From positions 1 through 64,000 of the forward strand of contig CAZGUX010000048.1 in the NCBI GenBank assembly GCA_964529305.1: a stretch of 64,000 bases of DNA, written 5' to 3'. Position 1 is the first letter of the stretch, and every line of letters starts with the position of its first letter. The position numbers were made by a program, and so were the translations under genes. The notes beneath the pieces were generated by a model. It saw only the letters and a program-made list of their open reading frames with translations. It searched no databases and was not told the DNA's origin. Positions 52,482 through 61,086 of the stretch are shown here, one piece after another. The stretch is from CAZGUX01 sp964529305 (GTDB taxonomy: Bacteria > Acidobacteriota > Terriglobia > Bryobacterales > Bryobacteraceae).

Positions 52482-53285
52482 TCAGGGGCCCGCCTCCGGT
52501 TGAACCTCGATGTCGAGGCCGTCATAGGCCAGGCGGATGCGCGAGGGCAGGAGTTGCTCGGTGCGTTCGTGCGGAAGGTCGTGGCAGATGTGAGTAAAGA
52601 ACGCGCGCTTGGGATTCAGGAGTTCCACGTACCCTTTCGATCGCTCCACGGTGGAGTGAGTGGGGTGGGGCTTGTGCCGCAGGGCGTCGAGGAACAGGAC
52701 GTCGAGGTTCTTGAGGAGCCCGAGCGACTCTTCGGGGATCTCGCTGTGGTCGGTGAGGTAGGCGGCATTGGCGAATCGGAAGCCGTAGACCCAACCGCTG
52801 CCGTGCATCAGGCGGACCGGGTGAAAAACCAGACCGAACAAGTCAAACGGCCCGTCGATGGTGCGGGTTTCGAGCCTCGGCACGGAAGACTCCGAAAGCT
52901 GGCCGTCGAAGATGTACCGGAAGCTGCGGCGAATGGCCTCGAGCGCCGGGCCGGAACCGTAGATGGGGATCGGGCCTTTCTGCCGGAAGTTGAACGGACG
53001 GACGTCGTCGAGGCCCATGATGTGGTCCGCGTGCTCATGGGTGAACAGAACCGCGTCGAGCCGCTCCATTCCGGAGCGAAGGGCCTGCATCCGGAGGTCG
53101 GGGGTGGTATCGATCAGGACCGACCGGCCACTATAGCGGACGAGAATCGAGGGGCGGAGGCGGTGATCGCGGGGATCGGACGAGCGGCAGACGTCGCAGT
53201 GGCATCCGATCGTCGGCACTCCGACGCTGGTGCCGGAGCCGAGGACCGTAATCCGAATCCGGCTGATATTTCCGTTGCCCGTCAT
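52482..53285 (-). CDS. MBL-fold hydrolase, PhnP-like
   Basis: A 267-residue metallo-beta-lactamase-fold phosphodiesterase. ATG 53285 lies in a 4-base overlap with the DUF1844 gene. Metal ligands: TVLGSGTSVGVPTIGCHCDVC (start; Cys cluster), LFTHEHADHIMGLDDVRPFN (HxHxDH, about 78-83), AYLTDHSEIPEES, FLDALRHKPHPTHSTVE and THICHD. The CxxC near the N-terminus is typical of PhnP-type cyclic phosphodiesterases. Substrate here is unknown, as no phn genes are linked. Confidence 0.85.
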   Translation of the reverse strand: MTGNGNISRIRITVLGSGTSVGVPTIGCHCDVCRSSDPRDHRLRPSILVRYSGRSVLIDTTPDLRMQALRSGMERLDAVLFTHEHADHIMGLDDVRPFNFRQKGPIPIYGSGPALEAIRRSFRYIFDGQLSESSVPRLETRTIDGPFDLFGLVFHPVRLMHGSGWVYGFRFANAAYLTDHSEIPEESLGLLKNLDVLFLDALRHKPHPTHSTVERSKGYVELLNPKRAFFTHICHDLPHERTEQLLPSRIRLAYDGLDIEVQPEAGP

Positions 53286-53557
53286 GCAGGGGTCTTGGCG
53301 GCTTGGACGTAACGGAATCGCAACTCGGTCAGGGAGTTGTCGACCAAGCGTTGCTCGTCCAGGGCCAGATTTCCGCGGGTCTTCTCCGCCAGGACCGCCA
53401 GCAGATCGATGGCATGTTTGGCCATGGGCAGGTCCGGTTTCTCTTCGCCGCCTTCCGGCGCTGGCAGCAGACCCAGGTAAATCTCGGCCTGGGCTCTCAG
53501 GGAAAGGACCAGGAATTCGAACGTCGCGGGCGGCAATGCGGCGCTCGGGGCACTCAT
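53282..53557 (-). CDS. DUF1844 protein
   Basis: A 91-residue DUF1844 protein, function unknown. It shows the family core FEFLVLSLRAQAEIYLGLLP, MAKHAIDLLAVLAEKTRGNL and DEQRLVDNSLTELRFRYVQA. ATG 53557 is chosen because the family starts about here. It is coupled to the MBL-fold gene by ATGA overlap and transcribed divergently from mazG, 79 bases away. Confidence 0.85.
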   Translation of the reverse strand: MSAPSAALPPATFEFLVLSLRAQAEIYLGLLPAPEGGEEKPDLPMAKHAIDLLAVLAEKTRGNLALDEQRLVDNSLTELRFRYVQAAKTPA

Positions 53558-53636
53558 ACGAGACCAGTGTACAACGGGGCGGCGGCAAGGCTCTGTGATA
53601 GATTGAGAACATTCACCTTCCCCAAGTACATCGGGC

Positions 53637-54434
53637 ATGAGTCACGCCGCCGGCGAAAAATTTCAGAGACTAGTCGAGATCATGGCGCGGCTCCGCGCGG
53701 ATGACGGATGCCCTTGGGATCGGGAGCAGACCTTCGACAGCATCAAACCCTACCTGCTGGAAGAAACCTACGAAGTCCTGGAAGCGATCGACGCGCGCGA
53801 CTGGCCGGAGTTGCGCGAGGAATTGGGCGACCTGCTGCTGCAATCGGTGTTCTTCTCGCAGATGGCGCGGGAAGCCGGCCATTTCTCGATCGAAGACGCC
53901 CTGGACGCCATCAACGGCAAGCTCGTGCGGAGGCATCCTCACGTGTTTGCCGATGGAGAAGCCAAAGACGCGAACGACGTCAAGAAGATCTGGAACGAGG
54001 TAAAGGCTCTGGAGAAGAAGGATGGGACGCCCCAAGGGCTATTGGACCGGGTGCCTCGAGTTCTACCGGCCCTGGTGGAAGCCCAACAGATCGCCTCCCG
54101 GGCGGCCAGCGCCGGCTTCGACTGGGAGCATGCCGGGCAGGTGGTGGACAAACTGCACGAGGAACTCACCGAGTTTGAAGCCGAGCGCGCCGGCGGTGCG
54201 AAGCACGAACGGTTGGAGGACGAGCTGGGCGACCTCCTGTTCGTTCTGGTCAACCTGGCCCGCTTCGTGCGAGTGGATCCGGAACAGGCTCTGCGCCGAA
54301 CGAACGCAAAGTTTCGCCGCCGATTTTCGCATCTGGAACGACGGCTGACCGAGAACGGAAAATCGGTCGACGGAACGCCGATTGACGAACTGGAGGCGCT
54401 TTGGCAGGAAGCCAAACAGTTGGAAAGAGCATGA
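53637..54434 (+). CDS. mazG: Nucleoside triphosphate pyrophosphohydrolase MazG
   Basis: A 265-residue all-alpha NTP pyrophosphatase that removes non-canonical NTPs and lowers ppGpp signals. Two MazG repeats are visible. The first has DDGCPWDREQTFDSIKPYLL, EETYEVLEAID and EELGDLLLQSVFFSQMA. The second has EELTEFEAE and EDELGDLLFVLVNLAR. The EExxE and ExxD metal ligands are intact in both. The stop overlaps the next start (ATGA), heading an operon of six genes. Confidence 0.95.
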   Translation: MSHAAGEKFQRLVEIMARLRADDGCPWDREQTFDSIKPYLLEETYEVLEAIDARDWPELREELGDLLLQSVFFSQMAREAGHFSIEDALDAINGKLVRRHPHVFADGEAKDANDVKKIWNEVKALEKKDGTPQGLLDRVPRVLPALVEAQQIASRAASAGFDWEHAGQVVDKLHEELTEFEAERAGGAKHERLEDELGDLLFVLVNLARFVRVDPEQALRRTNAKFRRRFSHLERRLTENGKSVDGTPIDELEALWQEAKQLERA

Positions 54435-55168
54435 TCCGAATTGAGGCGCTGACCACTCGCGACCAGTATGATTGCGCCGTGGATCTGCAGCGGAGAATCT
54501 GGGGATTCTCCGATCTGGAATTGCTGCCGAGGCGCTTGTTTGTCGTCGCGACCAAGGTCGGGGGCCACTCGCTGGGAGCGTATGACGGAGATCGAATGAT
54601 CGCGTTTCTGCTGGCGATCCCGGGGCTGAAGCACGAGGGCTCGAAGCCTCCGATGCCCTACCTGCACAGCCACATGCTGGGCGTGCTGCCCGAGTACGCC
54701 AACCGGGGCCTGGGCCGGACGATGAAGTTGCGGCAGAGGGAGATCGCCGTCGAGACCGGCGTCGACCTGGTCGAGTGGACCTTCGACCCGTTGGAACTCA
54801 AGAACGCCTACTTCAACATCGAGCGGCTGGGAGCAATCGTCCGGCGATATGTGCCCAACCAGTACGGCGTGTCGAGCAGCCGTCTCCACGGAGGCCTGCC
54901 GACGGACCGCCTGGTGGCCGAATGGTGGGTCACGAACGGCCGGACACAGGCTATCATTGAGGGACGGGGGAATCCCTCCACGGTCGTGGAAGGCAGACTA
55001 CCGGTCCCTGCAGATATCGGAGATTTGCGGAGTCAGGACCTGAAGAAGGCCAGGGAAATCCAACAGGGACTCGAAAGAGGCTTCCGGGAGTATTTCGACG
55101 CTGGTCTCGCCGTCATCGGCTTTCAGCGCACACCGGAAGCCGGCACGTACCTCTTCGGAAAATACTGA
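54431..55168 (+). CDS. GNAT acyltransferase, COG3375-like
   Basis: A 245-residue GNAT-fold protein. The acyl-CoA site is seen as MLGVLPEYANRGLGRTMKLR (about 83-102), followed by WTFDPLELKNAYFNIERLGA and PTDRLVAEWWV. This subgroup is found beside N-succinylamino acid racemase, where a GNAT enzyme was shown in Geobacillus to N-succinylate D-amino acids. The same pairing occurs here, so a succinyltransferase role is likely. ATGA overlap with mazG and a shared A with the racemase start (TGATG). Confidence 0.8.
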   Translation: MIRIEALTTRDQYDCAVDLQRRIWGFSDLELLPRRLFVVATKVGGHSLGAYDGDRMIAFLLAIPGLKHEGSKPPMPYLHSHMLGVLPEYANRGLGRTMKLRQREIAVETGVDLVEWTFDPLELKNAYFNIERLGAIVRRYVPNQYGVSSSRLHGGLPTDRLVAEWWVTNGRTQAIIEGRGNPSTVVEGRLPVPADIGDLRSQDLKKAREIQQGLERGFREYFDAGLAVIGFQRTPEAGTYLFGKY

Positions 55169-56292
55169 TGAGAATCGACCGGATCACCCTGCGGCAGATC
55201 CAGATGCCGCTGGTTCATTTCTTCGAGACCAGTTTTGGCCGAACCTATCACCGCGACATCATCCTGGTGGAAGTGCAAGGAGAAGGGATCTCCGGCTGGG
55301 GCGAGGTGACCGCCGGAGAGAACCCGTTCTACAACGAAGAGTGGACGCTCTCGGCATGGTCGATCGTCCGGGATTATGTGGCGCCCCGGGTGATTGGCCA
55401 GGAAGTGGGTTCCGCGGAGGAAATCGGGCCGTTGACCGACCATATCCGCGGACATCTGATGGCTCGTGGAGGCGTGGAAGCCGCGGCGTGGGACCTGGAA
55501 GCCCGCCAGCGCGGGATTTCCCTGTGGCGCTGCGCTCATAGGGGTGAGACCCCGGAATCTGCGCGCCCGGAGATTCCGTGCGGCGTATCGATCGGCATTC
55601 AGAACTCGGTGGAGCAACTGCTTGAAAAGATTGATCGGGAAGTCTCCGACGGGTATCAGAGGATCAAGATCAAAATCAAGCCGGGCTGGGATGTCGACGT
55701 GGTCCGGCAAGTGAGGGAGCGGTTTCCCACCATCCGGTTGATGGCCGACGCGAATTCGGCGTATAGCCTCGGGGATGCTGACAGGCTCGCCCAACTTGAT
55801 GAATACTACTTAATGATGATTGAGCAACCGCTGGCACACGATGAGATTATCGACCACGCCGCCCTACAGTCACGGCTCAAAACGCCGATTTGTCTGGACG
55901 AGTGTATTCGTTCGGCGCATCACGCCGGGCAGGCGATCCGGATGCGCGCGTGCGGGATCATCAACATCAAGCTGGGACGCGTTGGCGGATTCGGAGAGGC
56001 GCGCCATGTTCATGACGTGGCGCAGGCCGCGGGGGTCCCGGTCTGGTGCGGTGGGATGCTGGAGTCGGGAATCGGAAGGGCCCACAATATCGCGTTGTCC
56101 ACGCTGCCGAATTTCGTGCTGCCGGGTGACGTTTCGGCCAGCAAACGCTACTGGAAGCGAGACATCATTGTGCCCGCGGTAGAGACGACGCCGCAGGGAA
56201 CCATCGTGGTGCGAGACCAACCGGGTTTCGGGTACGACATCGACTTCGACTTCTTGAAGAGCATCACGTCTCGCGAGGAGTCGATTCAGTAA
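55168..56292 (+). CDS. menC: MenC / N-succinylamino acid racemase-like enolase
   Basis: A 374-residue enolase-superfamily enzyme of the o-succinylbenzoate synthase/NSAR group. Catalytic residues: KIKIKPGWDVDVV (KxK, about 165-170), MADANSAYSL (Asp), MMIEQPLAHDEII (Glu), ICLDECIRS (Asp) and INIKLGRVGG (second Lys). Many members do both reactions. The adjacent GNAT gene and absence of other men genes favour N-succinylamino acid racemisation; an M20 hydrolase completing that pathway is not in the window. The gene symbol is by homology only. Confidence 0.85.
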   Translation: MRIDRITLRQIQMPLVHFFETSFGRTYHRDIILVEVQGEGISGWGEVTAGENPFYNEEWTLSAWSIVRDYVAPRVIGQEVGSAEEIGPLTDHIRGHLMARGGVEAAAWDLEARQRGISLWRCAHRGETPESARPEIPCGVSIGIQNSVEQLLEKIDREVSDGYQRIKIKIKPGWDVDVVRQVRERFPTIRLMADANSAYSLGDADRLAQLDEYYLMMIEQPLAHDEIIDHAALQSRLKTPICLDECIRSAHHAGQAIRMRACGIINIKLGRVGGFGEARHVHDVAQAAGVPVWCGGMLESGIGRAHNIALSTLPNFVLPGDVSASKRYWKRDIIVPAVETTPQGTIVVRDQPGFGYDIDFDFLKSITSREESIQ

Positions 56293-57218
56293 TGGAAGGC
56301 GACTCCGGCTTGGAACGCCAAGAGGGCGAACCGTCAAAACGGCTGATCTACGGACTCCTTTCGCTGATGCTGGCGTTCTGGTCGGGCAATTTCATCATCG
56401 GGAAATGGGCGCTGCGGGAGTTGCCGCCGGTGCTTGCCGGGGCGCTGCGAGTGGTGTGCGCGAGCGCATTTGTGTTGCCGCTATTCTTCTGGGACCGGAG
56501 GCGGGATGGCCATCGGCGGCCCACCACGACGGAACTGCCGATGATGCTGTTGTTCAGCGTCGGCGGAATCTCGTTGAACCAGGTGCTGTTCATGGTGGGA
56601 TTGGCAAACACGACCGTGGCTCATTCCTCGATCCTGGTGACGCTCAATCCGATCATCGTGCTGCTGATGGCGCGATTTTTCGGCGTGGAGCGTCTGACGG
56701 CGCGGCGGGTAGCCGGGATGAGCGTGGCCGCCACCGGGGTTCTAGTGTTGCAGCTATGGTCGTCGCCGGCGGTTGCTTCGCAAAGCGGACCCAGTCTCCT
56801 GGGGGACAGTTTCATCGTGCTTTCCACGCTAATGCTGGCTGCGTTCATGGTGTTGGGAAAGCCAGTGATCGGACATCATTCGGCGATCACCGTCACGACC
56901 TGCGCCTACGTTGGCGCGGCACTGGCATTGACGCCCATCAGCCTATGGATGTACCGCGACTTCGCGTTCCACCGCGTTTCCACGGGCGCGTGGTTGAGCG
57001 TGGTGTATATGGCTTTGTTCCCTTCCGTGCTGGCGTACATGATCTTCTCATACGCCCTCAAGCACATTGGTCCCACACGTCTGGCGGCGGTGACCTATCT
57101 TCAGCCGCTGCTGGCGACGTCGTTAGCGGCATGTACCCTGGGTGAATCGATTACGGTCCCGGTGGTCGCCTCCGGAGCCGTAATTTGCTCCGGCGTGTTT
57201 ATCGCGGAGAGAAGCTAA
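56292..57218 (+). CDS. EamA/DMT-family permease
   Basis: A 308-residue membrane protein with ten predicted helices in two EamA repeats. Seen: LLSLMLAFWSGNFIIGKWAL, ELPPVLAGALRVVCASAFVL, ISLNQVLFMVGLANTTVAHS, and in the second half SVLAYMIFSYALKHIGPTRL and VTYLQPLLATSLAACTLGES. Probably exports amino acids or metabolites; the link to the racemase suggests an amino-acid-related substrate. Start at TAATG overlap with the racemase stop; 0-base gap to the MFS gene. Confidence 0.88.
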   Translation: MEGDSGLERQEGEPSKRLIYGLLSLMLAFWSGNFIIGKWALRELPPVLAGALRVVCASAFVLPLFFWDRRRDGHRRPTTTELPMMLLFSVGGISLNQVLFMVGLANTTVAHSSILVTLNPIIVLLMARFFGVERLTARRVAGMSVAATGVLVLQLWSSPAVASQSGPSLLGDSFIVLSTLMLAAFMVLGKPVIGHHSAITVTTCAYVGAALALTPISLWMYRDFAFHRVSTGAWLSVVYMALFPSVLAYMIFSYALKHIGPTRLAAVTYLQPLLATSLAACTLGESITVPVVASGAVICSGVFIAERS

Positions 57219-58523
57219 ATGGCGAGTTTCGCCGACCTTCTTCGGACGAACGCAAACTACCGGCGGATGTGGCTTGGCCAGGTGGTGAGCGAGGTTGGGG
57301 ACCACTTCAACAACATCGCGGTGTTCAGCCTGGCGATGGAGAATTCGCGGTCAGGCCTGGTCGTGATGGGGGTGATGCTGGCGCGGGCCATTCCCGCGGT
57401 GATGGCGGGGCCGTTCGCCGGCGTATTGCTGGACCGCCTGGACCGGCGCAAGGTGATGATCGCGAGCGACCTGGTGCGCTTCTTTGTGGGGCTCGGCTTT
57501 ATCGTTGCCGTGGACCGGAGCGACCACTGGTTGCTGTATGTGCTGAGCGGCCTCCTGATGTTCGCCTCGCCGTTTTTCACCAGCGGCCGGTCGGCCATCA
57601 TGCCGACCATCACGACGCCCCAGGAACTTCACACCGCGAACGCCGTGACGCAAACGACCCAGTGGAGCACGTTAACGCTAGGCACATTCTCAGCGGGACT
57701 GAGCGTGCATCAACTTGGGTACAAGGGCGCATTCTTCCTGAATGCTCTCTCGTTCTTGTTTTCCGCGTGGTCGATCTACCGGATGCGGATCCCGGCGGCG
57801 AAAGGAGCGGCGGCGCACACCGATGAGGACGAGGGACCGGCGATCCAACCGTGGAACGACTATGTCGAGGGGTTGAAGTACCTGAAGAATTCGCGCCTGA
57901 TGCTCGCAATCGCGCTGGCGGGCGTGGGTTGGGCCAGCGGAGGCGGCGCGGCGCAGATCCTGTTCAGCCTGTTTGGCGAATTGGTCTTCAAGAAAGGCGC
58001 CGCCGGGATCGGCATCATCTGGGGATGCGCGGGAATCGGTCTGATTATCGGAGGTACCCTGGCGCATCGGATCGGGCGATATCTGACCTTTCAGCAGTAC
58101 GCGCGCCTGGTACTGGTGTGTTATCTGTTGCACGGATTGACGTACATGATCTTCAGCCAGATGCAACAGTTCTGGCTGGCGCTGGTTTTTATTGGCCTGT
58201 CGCGGCTCACGATCGCCATCTCTTCGGTGTTGAACTGGGGGATGCTGCTCCACCATGTCGCCGACGAATACCGCGGCCGGGTGTTCACCACCATGGAGAC
58301 GATCGTCTGGTCGACGATGATGATCTCGATGATGATCGCCGGAATCACGTCGCAGTACACCGACCCGAGGATCATCGGGTTATGGGCGGGCGCATTCAGC
58401 ACCACCACGGCAGTTTACTGGTGGTGGGCGATGCGGAAGGGGCTGATCGCCGAACCGGAAGAGTCCAGCCGGCAGGGCCAGGAGGAAGAGTATGGACACC
58501 GCCCCGTCGAATCTCGCGGGTAA
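57219..58523 (+). CDS. MFS transporter (MFS_3/EntS-like)
   Basis: A 434-residue 12-helix exporter of the major facilitator superfamily. Seen: NYRRMWLGQVVSEVGDHFNN, GPFAGVLLDRLDRRKVMIA (motif A region, about 70-88), TTPQELHTANAVTQTTQWST, LVFIGLSRLTIAISSVLNWG, VADEYRGRVFTTMETIVWST. The family exports siderophores and drugs. Its last 32 bases overlap the SDR gene in another frame. Confidence 0.88.
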   Translation: MASFADLLRTNANYRRMWLGQVVSEVGDHFNNIAVFSLAMENSRSGLVVMGVMLARAIPAVMAGPFAGVLLDRLDRRKVMIASDLVRFFVGLGFIVAVDRSDHWLLYVLSGLLMFASPFFTSGRSAIMPTITTPQELHTANAVTQTTQWSTLTLGTFSAGLSVHQLGYKGAFFLNALSFLFSAWSIYRMRIPAAKGAAAHTDEDEGPAIQPWNDYVEGLKYLKNSRLMLAIALAGVGWASGGGAAQILFSLFGELVFKKGAAGIGIIWGCAGIGLIIGGTLAHRIGRYLTFQQYARLVLVCYLLHGLTYMIFSQMQQFWLALVFIGLSRLTIAISSVLNWGMLLHHVADEYRGRVFTTMETIVWSTMMISMMIAGITSQYTDPRIIGLWAGAFSTTTAVYWWWAMRKGLIAEPEESSRQGQEEEYGHRPVESRG

Positions 58524-59226
58524 GGTCATTCTGGTAACCGGCGCGGCACGGCGGATCGGGGCGGGAATCGCGCGGGAACTAGCCGCCCGCGGCGCGAAGG
58601 TAGCCATTCACTACGGCACTCGCGAGGAGGAAGCGCGTCAAACGGCGGCCGCCTCGGGCAACGCGCCGTTGTTTCAGGCGGACCTGACCAAGGTGCCGGA
58701 GGTCGAGAGGCTGATGGCGTCGGTGGCCGCGCACTTTGGACGCCTGGACGGCCTGGTGAACAACGCGGCTCGCTTCTCGGAAGCGGACCCTTTGGACATC
58801 ACCGAGGCCGAGTGGGACTTTGTCCATTCCGTCAACCTGAAGGCGACGTTCTTCTGCTGCCAACAGGCCGCGAAGCGAATGCTGGAGAACGGAGGCGGCC
58901 GGATCGTGAACATCAGTTCGCTGGGAGGTCTCCGGCCCTGGTCGCGGCACGCCCACTACTGCGCCTCAAAGGCCGGAGTCATCATGTTGACCCGCGCCCT
59001 GGCAAAGGCGTGGGCGCCTGGAATCAGCGTCAACTCGGTAGCTCCGGGCGTCATACCTTTTGAAGAAAGCGGCGAGGCCGAAATTCAACGATTCGTTCGC
59101 AACACGCCCGCCAGGCGCGCCGGCACGGCCGGCGACGTGGCGGAGGCCGTCGTGTTCTTTCTGAGCGCAACGACCTTCATCACGGCGCAAGTGGTCGCCG
59201 TCGATGGAGGGCTGAGCCAGAAGTGA
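58492..59226 (+). CDS. SDR-family reductase, pteridine reductase/FabG-like
   Basis: A 244-residue classical short-chain dehydrogenase. NADPH loop VTGAARRIGAGIARELAARG with the TGAARRIG form typical of pteridine reductases (FolM/PTR1), NNA motif in GLVNNAARFSEADPLDI, catalytic Tyr and Lys in HYCASKAGVIML (about 160-164), and the end ITAQVVAVDGGLSQK. It may act on pterins or a keto group. Start ATG 58492 lies 32 bases inside the MFS gene, so it is translationally coupled. Confidence 0.87.
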   Translation: MDTAPSNLAGKVILVTGAARRIGAGIARELAARGAKVAIHYGTREEEARQTAAASGNAPLFQADLTKVPEVERLMASVAAHFGRLDGLVNNAARFSEADPLDITEAEWDFVHSVNLKATFFCCQQAAKRMLENGGGRIVNISSLGGLRPWSRHAHYCASKAGVIMLTRALAKAWAPGISVNSVAPGVIPFEESGEAEIQRFVRNTPARRAGTAGDVAEAVVFFLSATTFITAQVVAVDGGLSQK

Positions 59227-59236
59227 GCGAGGGACA

Positions 59237-59327
59237 AAGAAAAAACCCAAGCTGCGGATAGGGGACCACCCGATTTCCGAAGCTCGGAGGTAACTTCGGA
59301 GGGCTCCCCGGGCCCGCAGCTTGGGTT
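59237..59327 (-). terminator. Minus-strand intrinsic terminator with long stem
   Basis: A 14-bp perfect stem (59244-59257 with 59314-59327, AACCCAAGCTGCGG / CCGCAGCTTGGGTT) encloses further pairs (CCGAAG/CTTCGG and GGGGA/TCCCC), and on the minus strand runs into TTTTTT then CTTT. It would end transcripts coming from the molybdopterin-protein side or from a local RNA, and may also block plus-strand transcription from the SDR gene. Confidence 0.7.
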
Positions 59328-59580
59328 ATCGAACGCCCAACACCTCCGGACGAGAGGGGGCTCGGAGGTAACCCGCGGCTCTCGCGCGCGAGAGGTGCAT
59401 CTGGCGGAACCGGACCTCCCCCAATGGGGCCCGGATTCGGCTCCGGCGTCCGACAAGGCAACGCGGAAGCCTGGAGGGAGCCTCCGCGTGAAAAGCTTGA
59501 ACCAGTTGCCGCGCAACCACCCTTCCGGCGCGACTCGCGCGACAACCAATCCGGCTTTTCCTGTTCACTTGTAGTGACGG
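59328..59580. other. Highly structured non-coding region, possible RNA
   Basis: No credible gene lies between 59227 and 59665. The region is dense in inverted repeats: a perfect 16-base palindrome CTCTCGCGCGCGAGAG (59379-59394), ACCTCCG...CGGAGGT around 59342-59369, and GGCCTC/GGAGGC type pairs near 59480. The 12-mer CTCGGAGGTAAC occurs at 59283-59294 and 59361-59372, 78 bases apart. It ends in the strong terminator at 59237-59327. It could be a stand-alone RNA on the minus strand or a long structured 3' UTR. Motifs of RNase P, tmRNA, SRP and 5S RNA were looked for and not seen. Confidence 0.4.
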
Positions 59581-59665
59581 GGGAACGGCGAAATCGGTTT
59601 CGACTGACCGGCATCGCCGACGGCTGGGCGAGTTACCTGGTGTCGCCCGGGCCGGTTGAGAAACG

Positions 59666-60676
59666 TCAGGCCAGCAGCCCGCCGTGGCCCAGGCACGCAA
59701 CCTCCCAGCCGGAAACCCGGTATCGGGCCAGCAGAGGGGGCAGTAACAGGTCGATCACGTTGGGCTTGGCGGAGCGGAAGCAACCAGGGGCCGACAGGAT
59801 CGGGGTTTCTTCCTTGTACGACAGCAGGAGGAGGTTCCCAGGTTCCACCGGCGCCAGGAACCGCTCGATCTGGCCCCCAATGCGAGCCATGGATCGCCCG
59901 ATGACATCCTCGGGTCCCGCCGGGGCCGTGGTGGAAGCCACCAGAATCACGGAAGGCTTGGAGCGCGAGAGATGTTGCAGCGCGCGGCCCACCGCGGTCT
60001 CTTCCTCACAGCAGGCGAGGGCGAAGTTGGGAGTCACGCCGAACCGTTCCAGGCGCTGGCGCATGATGGCCTCGAATAGTTGCTTGGCGCGGTCGCCACT
60101 GACCGGGTCGGTGTAGAGAACTCCAATCGACGGGCTGCGCACCGGCCGGGCCTGCAAAATCGGGCCGCGTTCGCGCAAAATTGAAACCAGCGTGTCAAGC
60201 TGCTCGCGAGCCACGGCGAACGGCGCGCTCTTCACCGTAGCAATTCGCTGGCCTGCCATCGAGTAGCTGAAGTTCAGGGATGTCGAAATGACGACGCTGG
60301 CGGTACAGTTCAACTGCTTGAGGAGTTCGTCGTCAACCAGCACACAGCAGTTCTCGGTCGCCACCAGATTGGCACGGCCTCCGGCAGCGATCCGGATCTC
60401 GAAGCAGCCACACCCCATCTCACTGGCAATCAGGCACACGGCGTCATCTTCACCGACTTCTCCATCCTCGAGTTCGGTCACCCACACACTGTCCATGCCT
60501 TCGGACTCGAGAACCCGGATGTCTTCTTCACAGATGACGTGCCCTTTGGCCAGCAACTTCTTGCCGCCCGAGCGGAACACCGTGCAACACAGAATTCGCC
60601 CGTTCGAGTTCTTAACGTCTACCGTCTGTGCTTTCATATTCTCCGATTGCCGTGGTTCTGTTTCGCCGACAGCCAC
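59666..60676 (-). CDS. Molybdopterin-binding domain protein (MoeA/MogA-like)
   Basis: A 336-residue protein whose C-terminal 170 residues form a MoCF-type molybdopterin-binding fold (SPSIGVLYTDPVSGDRAKQL, FGVTPNFALACCEEETAVG, VILVASTTAPAGPEDVIGRS, PGNLLLLSYKEETPILSAPG). The N-terminal 140 residues resemble molybdenum-cofactor proteins with a lid-like region (LLAKGHVICEEDIRVLESEG). Start GTG 60676 has AAGGAG 6 bases upstream and is preferred to ATG 60637. It may bind or sense cofactor; the exact step is unclear. A MoeB/ThiF-like gene lies upstream on the same strand. Confidence 0.75.
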   Translation of the reverse strand: MAVGETEPRQSENMKAQTVDVKNSNGRILCCTVFRSGGKKLLAKGHVICEEDIRVLESEGMDSVWVTELEDGEVGEDDAVCLIASEMGCGCFEIRIAAGGRANLVATENCCVLVDDELLKQLNCTASVVISTSLNFSYSMAGQRIATVKSAPFAVAREQLDTLVSILRERGPILQARPVRSPSIGVLYTDPVSGDRAKQLFEAIMRQRLERFGVTPNFALACCEEETAVGRALQHLSRSKPSVILVASTTAPAGPEDVIGRSMARIGGQIERFLAPVEPGNLLLLSYKEETPILSAPGCFRSAKPNVIDLLLPPLLARYRVSGWEVACLGHGGLLA

Positions 60677-60733
60677 GGTCTCTCCTTATGTTGATCCTGG
60701 ATGTATTCCCCTCTGCTTGATTGGATTGTACAG

Positions 60734-61024
60734 TTACATGGTGTAGAATCCGTGTTTCTTTTCTCGATCAAATATCGGCTTATTTGAGGGGTCGCAAGAT
60801 ATCCCTTTGAGGGTAACGAGCAGTACACCCGGTGGGTGGATCTCAGTGTCTCCGGGTTTAATGGAAAGCTGGGGACGCCTCCGGTCCCCGGTCGGAGCCT
60901 CCTGGGCCGAGGCCGGAGAATAGGAACATGAAAGCCGCTGGACCTGAAGTTTTAGCAAGTTGCGAGCGAAATCAGGGGCGGACTGAGAGTCGCCGGAGTC
61001 AAGATCAACCCGCAGAATTTGCAC
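60734..61024 (-). CDS. Hypothetical protein (96 aa) between Moco genes
   Basis: Unrecognised frame with GTG start 61024. Its polar composition (SGDSQSAPDFARNLLKLQ, SIKPGDTEIHPPGVLLVTLK, DREKKHGFYTM) looks coding-like, but there is no clear ribosome binding site. It sits between the MoeB/ThiF gene and the molybdopterin-binding gene on the same strand. It could be a small conserved protein of this locus or spurious. Confidence 0.3.
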   Translation of the reverse strand: MQILRVDLDSGDSQSAPDFARNLLKLQVQRLSCSYSPASAQEAPTGDRRRPQLSIKPGDTEIHPPGVLLVTLKGISCDPSNKPIFDREKKHGFYTM

Positions 61025-61086
61025 TCCGATAGTGTGGAATTATTCATCACTGTGATGAGAGCGAGTCATCACGCTCCTTCAACTGG

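Noticed and set aside
59228..59580. Known RNA families (RNase P, tmRNA, SRP RNA, 5S, common riboswitches) in the structured gap.
   Set aside because: Their conserved cores were looked for on both strands and not found; kept only as an unassigned structured region.
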